Shown here piece by piece: positions 1 to 10,902 of a DNA stretch of 64,000 nt (position 1 is its first letter; every line of letters begins with the position of its first letter). The stretch spans positions 62,001 to 126,000 of the forward strand of contig SAUG01000043.1 in NCBI GenBank assembly GCA_011316305.1, given 5' to 3'. The DNA is from Rusavskia elegans. Taxonomy: Eukaryota; Ascomycota; Lecanoromycetes; Teloschistales; Teloschistaceae. The notes below the pieces were generated by a model. That model was not told where the DNA came from and made no database searches. It saw only the letters and a list, made by a program, of their open reading frames with translations. Position numbers and translations under genes: made by a program.

Positions 1-358
1 CCGGGATGTGAATGCGGCCTGATCCGGTTTAGGGGGGTGGGAAGCTCCTTTTCCTTTCCCTGTCTCACCACCACCTTCTCCGAGGCATTGACCATTTACT
101 GACTTTTCGTCGATGAACAAAATACTGTATTGGTCAGTTCTCCATCGTTTGCTGGTGACGGTCCTTTCATCATCTGTGCTTCAGCTTCTGCTACAGCCTA
201 GAGGCACACGGGGAGCGGAGTAGAGTCTTTCACCTAGCCGCCATCCACTTCTCACGACACCCTTGGGCTTCCAGGATCCTACTCAACTCGCTGTTGTCAG
301 ACAAACACCTTCTACTACTGACCTTGCACGTCCCCAGTCTCTTCATCATCTGTTGGCA
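1..358. other. 5' flank of the DNA glycosylase gene
   Basis: No coding region was recognised upstream of the first in-frame ATG of the glycosylase gene. The stretch is C/T-rich and probably holds its promoter and 5' UTR. The glycosylase frame stays open upstream to about 263 without an ATG, so a short upstream coding exon cannot be excluded. Confidence 0.4.
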
Positions 359-1294
359 ATGCCATCGTCAGTGTCTCACCACCATGGCCGGGACAGCCCA
401 TCATCAGGTGAGAAAAGCTCCGCACTTGCAAGCCTCGAAGGATCTCCCCATCAACCGTCGACGAGAAACTTCGATGGCTTCTTCGATCAGTACAGATCCG
501 AGCACACATCTTCTCCTACTCGTAAATCTGCCATGAAAGTTTCAAGAGCAGATCAGCAGATTGTACTGTCCGGTGCCAAAGACAAGCGCAAATCCACTGC
601 TTCTGGCCAAAGCACATCACCTGTCAAGAAAGTCAAACGTGCCTCTTCAGGCTACGCATCTCCAACCAAGTACGCTCACCTGGTCAACAAGTTGACAGAC
701 TCCCTGGCCCCCAACCTCATTTGTGTTTTCATCGGCCTCAACCCTGGCATTCGGACAGCCACTACAGGCCACGCTTACAACCATCCGTCCAATTTGTTCT
801 GGAAACTCCTTCACAAATCCAAGTGTACTCCACGGCTGTGTAGAGCGGAGGAGGACGGCGACATGCCGAAGCTTTACAATCTGGGCTTGACCAACATTGT
901 CAGCCGGCCAACCAAAGACGGGAGCGAACTCAGTAAAGCGGAGATGGACGCTGGCGTTGCCGATCTGGAAGCCAAGGTTGCTTTGCAGAGACCCGAAGCC
1001 GTCGCAATCGTAGGCAAAAGCATTTGGGAGAGCATATGGCGGGTCAGGCATGGGACCAACATCAAGAAAGACCAATTCAAATATGGATGGCAAGACGATA
1101 CTGAACGAATGGGTGTTATTGAAACAGGTGATGCTTCTTGGCCTGGAGCCCGATTGTTCGTGGCTACGACGACAAGCGGCTTAGCTGCTGGTATGCGACT
1201 GCATGAGAAGGAACAAATTTGGAAAGAGCTGGGAGACTGGGTTGCAAACAGGAGAGCCGAGAGAAAGGACGAGGAAGCAGCACCTAATAGCTAA
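359..1294 (+). CDS. G/T(U)-mismatch DNA glycosylase, TDG/MUG/Thp1 family
   Basis: Single-exon gene of 311 aa. The family excises thymine or uracil from G:T and G:U mismatches in nuclear base-excision repair. The N-terminal 100 residues are Ser/Lys-rich and look disordered. The catalytic domain follows, with the signature GLNPG at about residues 126-130 after a hydrophobic strand (LICVFI), then the HPSNLFWKLL segment, VAIVGKSIWESIW, and a C-terminal VATTTSGLAAGM loop. The conserved Asn of GLNPG, equivalent to the catalytic Asn of TDG, is present. The C-terminal loop differs from the Pro-Ser-Ser-rich loop usual in TDG. Length resembles fission yeast Thp1. The ATG at 359 is the first in-frame ATG; the frame is open further upstream without one. 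The family call is firm; substrate preference is inferred. Confidence 0.88.
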   Translation: MPSSVSHHHGRDSPSSGEKSSALASLEGSPHQPSTRNFDGFFDQYRSEHTSSPTRKSAMKVSRADQQIVLSGAKDKRKSTASGQSTSPVKKVKRASSGYASPTKYAHLVNKLTDSLAPNLICVFIGLNPGIRTATTGHAYNHPSNLFWKLLHKSKCTPRLCRAEEDGDMPKLYNLGLTNIVSRPTKDGSELSKAEMDAGVADLEAKVALQRPEAVAIVGKSIWESIWRVRHGTNIKKDQFKYGWQDDTERMGVIETGDASWPGARLFVATTTSGLAAGMRLHEKEQIWKELGDWVANRRAERKDEEAAPNS

Positions 1295-2256
1295 ATGTGC
1301 TTACCGATAGGCCATACCCTCTGGAATGCTGCCCCCTTCCTCGGATATCTCCGGAGACCGTCCTGGCCTAGCCTTCGATCGTAGGTCAGAAGGACGCCTT
1401 GCCTTTCCCATGGATTGTCTTGAAGCTCTTGCGTCCCGAAAGCAGTATCGTGGTCGACGAGGTTCCATGTTTTAAGTACATGGTGTTGGAGACAATCGAT
1501 GCCATTGATCAGATCCGACCCTTACAGACGGCGGCCGAGACCTCTCGCTGGAATCAGAGGCCTACGTTGCTCCTGTATGGACACAAATTTGGGGGCATGT
1601 CTTCGAAGAAAGCCGAGTAACAAAGGGCAGAGATCCATTGTTGGAGCAAGTAAACCGACTCCAGCCCTTGGATGTCCTCTTGCAATGACTTCTTGTAAGA
1701 ACTTCCTCCCCATCTCATTGATCTCGTGGAGGGATTGTCTTGGATCGATATGCCTCTCTCACAATCTGCATGCTGTATGGTGCTGAGTCTTCCCAGATCT
1801 ACCTTAGCCATGCAGACAAGACATGGGCGGAGCATCGGATCGAAGACCGAGTGCATGGTGCAGCAGACAGGAGTCTCATTTGGCTACTATTGTATATATC
1901 TCTATCTCCCTTATCTCCTTTCAATGCCTCTGTGTGCACCAGTTGTGCACCGGCATTACCCGTTCTAGTTTGGAGCTTACCCCTTTCCATTGGGTTGATC
2001 AGCCCCTTCATTTTTCTGTTGTCGTACAGTCATCTCCCCACAAAGAAATTTTCACGTCAGCAATTCACAGACCTGGGCTTTAAACATCATCTCTGGTGGT
2101 CTTCGCCTCTGCTTTGTTATAAAACTCGAGCACTCGGCCTCTCCGTTCAGCTTCGATCCATCACTCCTCTCACCACAGTGGGCTCTTGTCTCTCATCAAC
2201 CTCCAGACCTTACCATATCCTCTTTTGAAATCACGCCACCAACCGGAAGCCTCAAG
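1295..2256. other. Intergenic region, nothing recognised
   Basis: About 960 bp between two plus-strand genes. Only short frames without family signatures are present. It presumably holds the glycosylase 3' UTR and the promoter of the next gene; C/T-rich tracts lie just upstream of 2257. Confidence 0.4.
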
Positions 2257-3345
2257 ATGTCTGGATTCGGTTTGTTAGGACTTAACGGCGCCGGACATGA
2301 TCCTCGGACATCGCGTTGCACGGTGTTCTATTATCGATGGAGCTGTGGACACCGACAGTGGGTGCACTGCTCGGGCTGCGATGTGGCCGGCGGGCCGTCT
2401 TGTAAGCACCCTACACATCACACATCATCGAATTAACCTTGCTGATCTCCCTACCCAAGCACACTTGGAGCACCCGCATGAAGAGCGCCTGCTTGCTTCG
2501 GGCCCAAGACACCGCTGCCGATGTGGTCACTTACCTGACTACGAACTGGAGTCGGCACGTTTGTTGCACGCAAACCCTTCGGCAATCGGCTGGCAGAGTT
2601 TTGCAACAAACCACCATCGAAACAATGACCCGGCGATGATCCAGGCTCGCATTGTCCGCGATGTCGATGCTGAGCTCGATGTGTGGCGTGAGCCACCTGT
2701 CACCGATGGTATGACCACGGAGCAGTTGCGAAATAGGATCGCAATAAACATCGAGGACGACCGAGCAAACATTGCAGACAACCGTCAATTCTGGGAGGAC
2801 TTCCGTACTACACCTGCCAGTCTTCGCACGCAGCTACCTCCAACCCTTGCCCCTCTGCCGCAGCCTCTCGTGAACGGATGGTCCAACGGACCAGGTGAGT
2901 ACATCAGTCACATGATTCCCCGTTCCCTCTAATCCCTCTAGCAGTACAAGCCGCACCACCACGTGGTTTGTCTGGAGGGCACAGAGCCGATGGTCGTGCG
3001 TTGGGGTACCAGGTAAGCAGCAGTCTCCACTGGTTACCAGAATATCCCGCTCATCAGTGGCAGGTGAATGGGGTTCACACCAATGGACCTTGGCAACATC
3101 ATGGCAGCAACGGTGGACGCGGGTTCCCAGGGCGTGGGACCCAGCGAGGTCAGGTAAGACATACCTATCAATTACTTCCTCGAACCCTATCTCACCGACG
3201 CCAGGCTACCCGTGGCCCTCGTGGCGGACCTGGTCGATCCCAGCACACTACTCAACCCCGCCAACCCTCCCAACTTCGCAACGGGTACTTGCCCGACGAA
3301 GACGAGTATGATGGCCAGCAGCCCGGAAACACACGACGAGATTGA
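2257..3345 (+). CDS. Cys/His-rich, RG-rich C-terminal hypothetical protein (5 exons)
   Basis: Hand-spliced exons 2257-2401, 2460-2894, 2942-3012, 3064-3153 and 3205-3345 give 293 aa with consistent phases and GT-AG borders (gtaagc, gtgagt, gtaagc, gtaaga donors). The N-terminus carries spaced Cys/His residues: Cys21, Cys30-Gly-His32, Cys38-x2-Cys41 and, after intron 1, Cys68-x-Cys70-Gly-His72. These could bind zinc. The middle (about 85-165) is Asp/Glu/Asn-rich and helical-looking. The last three exons are rich in Gly, Arg, Gln and Pro with RG dipeptides, as in RNA-binding tails. I do not recognise the family. The acceptor of exon 3 is tagcag, a NAGNAG that could include or skip one Ala codon. 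Exon structure is well supported; function is unknown. Confidence 0.72.
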
Positions 3346-4104
3346 GAAAGAAGACGCACATGTCACTGTCGGGTTCGATACCCGCTTTGACCTCTGTTCT
3401 ATCTATTCGGATGGCTACGGCTTCTTTAATTACCTTACGGATGGCACATCACACAGCGGAGGATACGATTATTTTCGATGAGGACGTCACGACACACTAC
3501 TTTCTAGCTTTCAATGGCACCGGACTTCCTCTGACGGTCGCTTGCCCTTACCTCAAAAATCTCAAAACGATAATTGGTCTTTGCTTCTAGATTTCGAGAG
3601 ATGGTTCCTTCATTACAGCATTCTTCGATTGGTGGTAGAAAAGAGACTCGGGGAGATGGATTATCTGTCCAGCTGTATAGTCGATAGAGCAATAAAATCA
3701 AAATTCCCTGCTTCACTATGGACTCGCTGTTACCAAACATGCTCTTTTCCCATTGTGATATCATTCTAACAGTTCGAAAGGAGTACACTAAGTAGTTTAG
3801 TCGAGTCGCCAACCTTGATAGCGAGAAGGCATCCCAAATTGTTTACTATTAGCGTTCGGCCAATACTATGCTATGCTTGGGTGCCCCAGCCCAGCTGCGA
3901 GCTCAGCTACTCCTGCAGCTCTTAAAAGTAGAGTCAAGGTTTCTAGGCAGGCCGTCTGATTCGACGTGCGAAAATGATACGCCCGCGTGCCACGTCACTG
4001 CGTGGCATGCTATTTACTTGCCACCTCCGCCCAGGCAGATCTCTAGTAGATTAATGGGAGTGTGCTTGGAGGTCTTCAGTTCGGCGATCTCGACGGCCAG
4101 TTCC
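3346..4104. other. Intergenic region, nothing certain
   Basis: No gene is supported. On the minus strand near 4017-4100 there is a short coding-like, Glu/Leu/Lys-rich frame ending in a stop, one base out of frame with the segment described at 4105-4261. It may be a decayed continuation of that segment. Confidence 0.35.
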
Positions 4105-4261
4105 TTATTGCGTGAGCTTTTTTATCCCTTCGTCTGCTAGCGTATTGGCCTTACCAATCAATGCTTTCGCAAGAGCCACCTACACCTGATATCCGAGGAA
4201 TCGATAGAACGATGTTCTTGATCGAGGTAACGGCTGTGGTATCTCTCCCGTTGCGATCGGT
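4105..4261 (-). pseudogene. Decayed paralogous segment A
   Basis: Minus-strand reading gives a segment containing TAVTSIKNIVLSI, then, after a 34-nt gap with gt...ag borders, ANTLADEGIKKL and a stop. The same pieces (TAVATSTKDIVLTV, then DTLADRGI) occur in the same order in segment B at 4772-5048, with the second piece directly after an intron acceptor in both. Here the putative intron is too short to splice, no convincing start codon is seen, and the reading frame shifts near an A6 run. I therefore call it decayed. What the family does is unknown. The alternative is chance similarity between two low-complexity stretches. Confidence 0.33.
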
Positions 4262-4771
4262 CTGTGATGTTACATGTCGTGATATGGCGAGTCTGGTAGG
4301 GTAAAGGAATATGTGTCTTAGTAGACGAATGGATGGATGGAAACTAGTCTCTCCTGGAAGGAGAGCAATAGCCACTTCGACATGTTGTTTTTGAGAGTAA
4401 TGGTGCTGTGATTGGGATTCCCTTGTGGGGAGTTGTTTCATTTAGGCTATTTCAAGTTTTCTACAGGGTAGACCCGCTTGTAATTGATGCTGGGAATAGA
4501 AGTAAGCTCATTCCAACAGCCCCTTCGCCAATCGATGGGTTTTAGAAGCAACTTCATTCTACCAAGGCCCTTCCTTCTCCCCTTCTCTAATCATCATCGA
4601 AGTTTTTCAGAAGCAAGTTCATTGCACCTTCTCAGCACTTCTTCATTCCTCTTTATGATGTCATCCGATTCATCGACGTCATCTCCGCTCAATGTCGAGT
4701 CATGGCTACTATGGCCAGTAGTTTCCCACTCCACTGGTCGGACTTCCCTTCGCGTTTAGCACGCTCAGACT
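4262..4771. other. Region between paralogous segments, coding-like on the minus strand
   Basis: No intact gene. Minus-strand frames around 4600-4770 have a coding look, for example a stretch with DVDESDDIIKRNEEVL that resembles a coiled coil, but they are interrupted. Two short direct repeats of the form agaagcaa(c/g)ttcatt lie about 65 bp apart near 4546 and 4611. Confidence 0.3.
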
Positions 4772-5048
4772 TTAGTAATGGAAGGGCTTTCCTATTATCG
4801 CGGAGTACCTTATCCCTCTGTCTGCCAGTGTGTCCAGCTATAAAGATGGTCTCCCCGGCATTATTCCGCAGTGCAAACCCCTCTTACCCCTGAGCCCCTG
4901 AATCGGAGACACAACAGGCGAAGGGATAAAGTCGCTCTGTTCAAAGTAATACATCCACATTAACATCCGAGCAATCAACCGTCAGAACGATATCCTTCGT
5001 CGAGGTAGCGACTGCTGTACACCGCTCATTGCAATTGATTTGTGGCAT
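4772..5048 (-). CDS. Possible small two-exon gene, segment B (53 aa)
   Basis: Exon 1 5048-4953 (32 codons, ATG at 5048) and exon 2 4837-4772 (21 codons plus stop) flank a 115-bp gt...tatag intron, in phase 0. The product contains TAVATSTKDIVLTVDC and DTLADRGIRYSAI. It is the intact counterpart of segment A, with about 70% identity in the best-matching stretch and a high share of C/T and G/A differences. It may be the 3' part of a longer gene whose upstream exons I could not define. No family is recognised and expression is unproven, so confidence is low. Confidence 0.3.
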
Positions 5049-5410
5049 ACTATAACAAGCTCAGTTGGGCCCAGGGAACACGCACTTCAGCAAACGAAGG
5101 GATGATAGTTGAGTCGAAGTAGATGTTATTTGAAAGTGATACTTACGACTTGCCTTACTCGGTACACTACAAGTCTTCTGCAACAGGAGTTTGAAGTTTG
5201 ATCCCCTCATGGAGCCATGTGAAATGTAGAACGACGATGTACTGCTTTCGATGGTATAGATACAAGGTGTCATTCAATCATACCTGCAAGCTATATACAA
5301 CTTCTTCACTTCCCCACTTCAATCTCCTTCCCTCCTTCGACCCTCACAAAGATCTCTATCAGAAAAAAAGACCGCAAATGCAACGCCTGCTGAACCCATC
5401 ACTTCTTCCC

Positions 5411-7178
5411 TCAAAAATGTTCCTTCCAGAACCTAAACCTCACCTCCCCACTCGTCGCCTCCTTAGCCGCTCTCTTGATATCCCGCGCCGCCGGATTCGG
5501 CCCGCAGAAATAAACCCCCACATCCGTTTTCAAACTCCCCTCCAACCCGCCGATATAAGCACCATCCATAATGCCATCCCTCATGGCACCGAAAAGCCTC
5601 TTGAAATCCGGTCGGCCGAAATTAGTCCTCGATGTCAATTCCGTGAGGGGATCTTTGGCGACACCGACGCTGTTGAGGTAGATGTTTGTCGTGGTATCAA
5701 GATCCAGGCGCTGAGTGAGATAGGTGTGGATTCGCAGGAATTCAGAGCCGGAGCCGGAATACGCGGCTGCGTCTTGGGATTGGGCTTCAAGGCTGCTGAG
5801 AAGAGCTTGGAACCATTCGAAGGAGCTGGTGTCCTTGCAGATCCAGATGAATTCGACTCTTCGGAGGCGTGTTGGCGGGTTGGGGCCGGCACGGAGATGC
5901 CAGATGTTTTTTAGGATGCTGGCCCAGGGGGTGATGCCGATACCGGTGCCGATGAGGATGGCGATTTCGTTGTCGAAGACGTCTTCGGCGGGGGCGCCGT
6001 AAGGGCCGTCGATGCGGATATCGGGCATGGATTGGTGATTCTGGAGAGCGATTTCGTAGACGCCCGAGGGGTCGAGGGCGTCGAGTTCTTTGGACTGAGC
6101 GGGACCGCAGCCCAGAGCGTCGCCCACCGCGCGAGTCCAATCTCCAACTTGACGTACGTGGATGCTGACGTAGGGGTCGAAAGGGCAGGAGGTGATGGTG
6201 AAAGGGTGCCATTGGGTGGTGCTGACCGAAGGGATGTTAATGAGAAGCCATTGGCCGGCTTTGTACTTCATTGAAGGTTTTGAGAACTGGATCTCCATTG
6301 CGTCATAAGGATGGCGAACGACCTTCACAATCTTGGCTGGCCGGCGTGATTGAATCTCGCGATATATCCGCTCAATGATGTATATTCCGCCACCAATCAA
6401 CTCCCAGCGCCAGCCTTCATAGCCAATGCAATGATTCCAAAAGGGCGATCCGGCGAAAGGGGAGTATGGCAAAGTCGTATCTCGGACGAAGCAGCCGGTA
6501 GCATGGGTGTAGAGAGCGAGGAGGAATGGGACGAATAGGTGATGAGTGTACCAGAAAGTCTCGTACGATTGCTGCCGGATCTTTGCATGAGCGGTGGTGA
6601 ACATCAACAGCATGCAGAGCATCATCACATGCCCAGTGATACCGCCGACTTGAGTGTAATGTATTTGCACCGCCGTCTCTTTTCGTATCTGCGATCGTTC
6701 CACATTGAAGAAGCTGTGGAAGTCAGCGCCGATGCATTTCTTTGTCGAGTAGTAGACTTACTTGACATAGTGAGCGGAGACATGGAGAATGGTCCAAAAG
6801 AGTAGCGAGTATGCAACCTGTCGGTGGAACCACTGGGATTCATCCAGTGGCAGTATCCTGACCTTAGGTCTTATCCATCTCAACACGTTCTTGCACATGG
6901 GAAGCACAATGATCGCTCCATCGACCGACAAGGCCAAACCGGCACCTCGAGATATCCATACTGAGAAGGTCAAGGTGTTTAGGCCCGCGAGCCGTTGGTC
7001 GGATACCTGCTTCCACCTATTCGACCGGTCAGCCTTGGATATCAGGTGTCGTCGTTCGATGCACGTACCATCCAAAAGCAAAGAGGCCGATGTGTAGGCC
7101 ATGGAACAAAAGATTAAAGATGATCTTGCTAGGAGCAAACTGCTTCCTTAACCATGATTGCCGCTGTTGGACGCCCAT
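5411..7178 (-). CDS. noxA: NADPH oxidase NoxA
   Basis: Three exons, 7178-7069, 7016-6762 and 6713-5411, encode 555 aa, the usual length for fungal NoxA/Nox1. NoxA passes electrons from NADPH through FAD and two haems across a membrane to oxygen, making superoxide. In filamentous fungi it controls sexual development, hyphal fusion and host penetration, working with NoxR and Rac. Visible motifs: N-terminal SRGAGLALS and PMCKN membrane segments, haem-ligand region FHRQVAYSLLF with LHVSAHY, second haem helix YTHHLFVPF, FAD motif HPFTITSCPFDP, NADPH site GTGIGITPWASIL, CGPNPAA, and the terminal KEHF. There are no EF-hands, which separates it from NoxC. Introns are 52 and 48 bp with gtacgt and gtaagt donors. 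The start MGVQQRQSWLRKQF is family-like. A 2.5-kb gene-free region lies upstream. Confidence 0.95.
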
Positions 7179-9694
7179 GATGAAAATGCAAACCGAGTGG
7201 GTATATAGCTAATGAATGCTTGATCGCTTCAAAGTACGATGATGAGGTAAAGAACGACAGTGGCCAAAATCTGGGCCAGATGTTGAATGGAGAACTGTAG
7301 CAAGGAAGGCCAGCAACCCGCAGAGTCTCCTGCAAAGCGGAGACAAGTGTTATGAGCCCTGGTATGGCGAGATGCTGATGCTGACCCTGGTCGACGGCTT
7401 GAGCCTGTGTATCTGGTGGGCCGATGATGGAGATTGATGCACGATAATGCTGCCTGCCATGAAACCCGAACAGTGGACCTTGTGATCAGGACGGGCGCCT
7501 TTGCTTGATTCTCAATGCTTGTTCGGCCTCCTGCTGGTCTTTTTCCTCCAACTGGATATTATGCGTTGTAGGGGTAGGTAAGTGTGGGAGCAGAATCGAT
7601 AGGCCCAGATTGAATGAGGGAAGGGCGATTGTCAGAAGCCGAAGATCCAGGGGAATGGTGTCTTGGGTAGGTGAAAATCTTCAATGCAGTTGTGGGTTCA
7701 TCATGGCCTCTGTCTCAATTCTGATACAGCTGATATTCCCCAGCGATTATGCAGCGCCCAATCCAGAACCGATCGATCCGTGGAACCGAAGATGAGGATG
7801 GCGGCTCCGCAGTTTCCGAGGCTGGTGACTGCTGGGTATTTCTTCAGCTGGTCCTCGGCGCAACGGTGCTGTGTGTTTCAACAAGAATAGTAAGTTGAGT
7901 GTGAATGGCGTCAAGCACGAGGGAAGAAGTGTGGCAGGGAGGTACCGAGAGCTTGGTCGAATATGCAGAGGCGTGGGCAGGGTGCATAGGATCTATGCGC
8001 GCATCTGGGACAAGGCACCTTCTGGATCTGTTCCCAAAACGTCAAGTGTTTTGAGACTCCCATCGGTTCAGGGGTCAGGGCGGGTGGAGACGGTGCGAGT
8101 AAGCTCGTCCAGACTCAACTCAAGACGTGGGACAAGTGCAAATAGTGCGTGATAGTAGTCCATACAAGCGGAAGCGTGTCAAGCTCGAGGACCGTAGTGT
8201 ATTTGGTGTTGAGGTGCTGTGTCTGCATGGTGACAGCTTCTAGCTTGGGATCAAGGTGGCCGACGTGGCCAGCGCTCTTCCGGCCCAGAATAAGAAATCC
8301 CCGCCATGGACAGCATTTTAAAATTCCTGCAGAGGAGAAGAAGTGCCAGTGGACAGTGAGGAGGACGCTATGAAGGCAGGAATCTGACAGCTGCAACCAA
8401 TTCATGGGCGGAAGATGCAGAAAAAGATGTGGTTGGCCCGTTCCTGGATCGTCTCGCGTACTCGTCCAATTGGAGATGAGGAGCAACCGCTGAAGATGCA
8501 ACGGCAACTCTTGGACATTTATTACGGAGGTACTCTATTCACCTCGTTCTTATTCGGCAACGACCATTTTCTCTACGGCTATGACGGTTAGAGAGCGGTC
8601 AACTGATAGTCTTCTTCTCCGACATAATATTCAGACCAACGGACGTGATTTCCAAGGGTCTTGATATATTGATCAACCCGTAGTTCAGCCATGATCACAC
8701 CGACTTAAGCCCAAGACATTGTTCTAGACGCCAACCCGATGTCTGAGCATCGAGATTGCACGAGGTAAGGTAGTAAGGGCCAGTCACAAGCAGAGGGTGA
8801 GTGGTACTCTGTATCCGTACTGCTTCCTTTCCTCATGAGAGCACTTGAGTATACTTTGGGAAGCACAGCACACCTTCAAGTATTAACCTCTCGCTACTCA
8901 ATTAGTCGTCGTTACTCGGGACTGAATACTGATAACGGGGAAACCCTAATCAGACGGGAATCCTTCGAAAATAGACAGCACTCGGGACCTCTCCTCTACC
9001 CGCCTGCAGTCACCGTGCATTCGTCACAAAGGAAGCTTTTCGTCTGAATGCGCCCTCCAATCACTTCCGTCCAAGGCCTCCTCAGTCATCCCAGCGACTA
9101 AATTGATCCGGTCCAAGACTGCTCCTTAGCAGCAATCCCCGCATCCCGCCCGTGATTCGATGCATGAAGAACGCCCTCTCCACCTTAGCTGGGCGGTTAT
9201 TCTTCCAAGCTCCGAGCTCCCAGCGCTCAGCTTTCCTCAATCATGCATCCCGCCCTGCATGAATGGCTCAACCACCACCGCACGCACTATCCATCGACCC
9301 ATGACTCTCTCGTCACCGACTTTATGCGCCATGGCAAGAAGCAGCATCGGGCTGGGCACTGCATGTCCATCCATATACCCAGAACCCCCGCCACCGTCAA
9401 CCGATTAGAGGAGCTTGCACAATGCAAAGAAGCTCCACGCCGTGATACACTTCAAGTCTGACACTGTCGTTTCGTCCATACTCATCTCCCATCATCGTCC
9501 GTCAGCGCCAGGAGCCATCGCAGCATTGGGTCCCAGGGCGAACATCAACGAGATAATACCTGCATTCTCACCTCACCTCGTTAACACCACATGGCCTGGA
9601 TGTCGATATCACCCTCATAGCGATTGCCGCGCAATCCCTACCAAACCCTCGCTCTTTATCAGCTCTCCCTCCCCACCGCTCGCCCACGCAGGCA
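7179..9694. other. Long upstream region of noxA, no gene recognised
   Basis: About 2.5 kb without a supportable gene, between the start of noxA (minus) and a plus-strand membrane-protein gene. Only short frames with no family features are present. It probably holds both divergent promoters and the noxA 5' UTR; a TATA-like tatata lies at about 7201-7206, close to the noxA start. A short unusual gene could be hidden here. Confidence 0.4.
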
Positions 9695-10208
9695 ATGGGC
9701 AAGCTCATCAAAAACCACTGGGCCCGCCTCATCGTCCTCACCGCCTCTCTCTGTACGTTCCCCGCCATCATCAATCTCCTCACCCTCCCATCATTCGCAA
9801 CCAACTAACATCCACATCCCAGACCAAATCGCCGCCGCCCTCCACGGATTCTTCTGGCCCAAAATCTTCTGGGACTTCCTAACCACGAACCTCGACCCCG
9901 CCGTCCGCCCCATCCCCATCCTCCAGATCCTGAACCTCCTCCTCGGCATCCTCGCCCTCGCCTGGGAATGGCCCTTACCCGTCTTCGCCTTCGCCGAAAC
10001 AGCAATGCACCGCAGCATCGAGGCCCGACTCGCCGTCTACCCCTTGAGCGCCCTCGCCGCCTTGCTGCTGTACCAGGGCACCAACCCGGGCATCTACTAT
10101 CTGATCGGGCTGGGGGTGTATTTCTGGGGGTTCAGTGAGGGCGAGGTGGTGTGTCCGGATCCGTGGAGCTTGCCGAGGAGGAAGAGTGCGAGGCTCGGGC
10201 ATGTGTAG
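9695..10208 (+). CDS. Small conserved fungal integral membrane protein (DUF7727-like)
   Basis: Two exons, 9695-9752 and 9823-10208, encode 147 aa. The 70-bp intron has a gtacgt donor, a ctaac branch site and a cccag acceptor. The protein begins MGKLIKNHWARLIVLTAS and continues with FFWPKIFWDFLT, a hydrophobic segment (LNLLLGILALAWEWPL), the signature HRSIEARLAVYPLSALAALLLYQGTN, a third hydrophobic segment (YYLIGLGVYFWGFSEGEV) and a basic tail. I recognise this as a widespread ascomycete family, which I believe is DUF7727, with three to four membrane helices and no known function. The membrane location is inferred from hydrophobicity. Family membership is likely; the DUF number is from memory. 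Confidence 0.82.
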
Positions 10209-10902
10209 CATTCATTGTGGCAGCATTTTTGTGACTTTTCGTCTCATCATCGACACAGCATAGCGTTGAGCCGGGAGGGCGGCCATTCATCGTCATATTA
10301 CTGTTGATACCAATTTGGTTCTTGGGGGCGGGGGCGGGGGGCATCGGGCTCAAAGGCGTTTTGTTTGTTTTCATCGTCGTTACGATTTTTCATTTTCATG
10401 TCTTGCTGTTAATAATCACCACTCGCCCTTCTTGCTCGGGGGCTTGTATATAGTATTCTCAAACTAAACTCGAATCGCCATCGTGCGCAAAACAGGGGTG
10501 GCAGTTTGATGATGCACTTCTCCTTCCATAACTATCTATGTCCTTGGTGCGTGCGTTGAGGGATTGTATGGCTTGCCTAAACTCTTGTCTCCTGGGGATC
10601 ATCGAATGATTGGAAAAGACTCGGTCATTATAATCTGAAGGAATTAGGTGCATGTCACAATTTCAGGATGAAGGATCAAAGTTCCTAGCTGATGCCTATT
10701 ATCAACTACCTTTCGAAATAGTACTCTTCGTCACAGTATCTTCAATCGCTTGTCTTCATCAGGGTAATTCGATACTATCTACCAATCGGACTCCCTCTTG
10801 ACTCGAGGGAAGGACAAGGTGTTGAAGCGGCAGCTCTAAACCATGATTATCCCTCAAGATCCTCGTTGCCAACCATCGACTCCACCACCCATCCTCACAA
10901 CA
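10209..10902. other. Convergent intergenic region
   Basis: About 690 bp between the 3' ends of the membrane-protein gene and dsk2. It contains a G-rich tract at about 10325-10340 and probably both 3' UTRs. No gene seen. Confidence 0.4.

Noticed and set aside
3360..3400. tRNA-like sequence gggttcgatacccg (B-box and T-arm)
   Set aside because: No matching A-box, anticodon arm or acceptor stem at the right distance.
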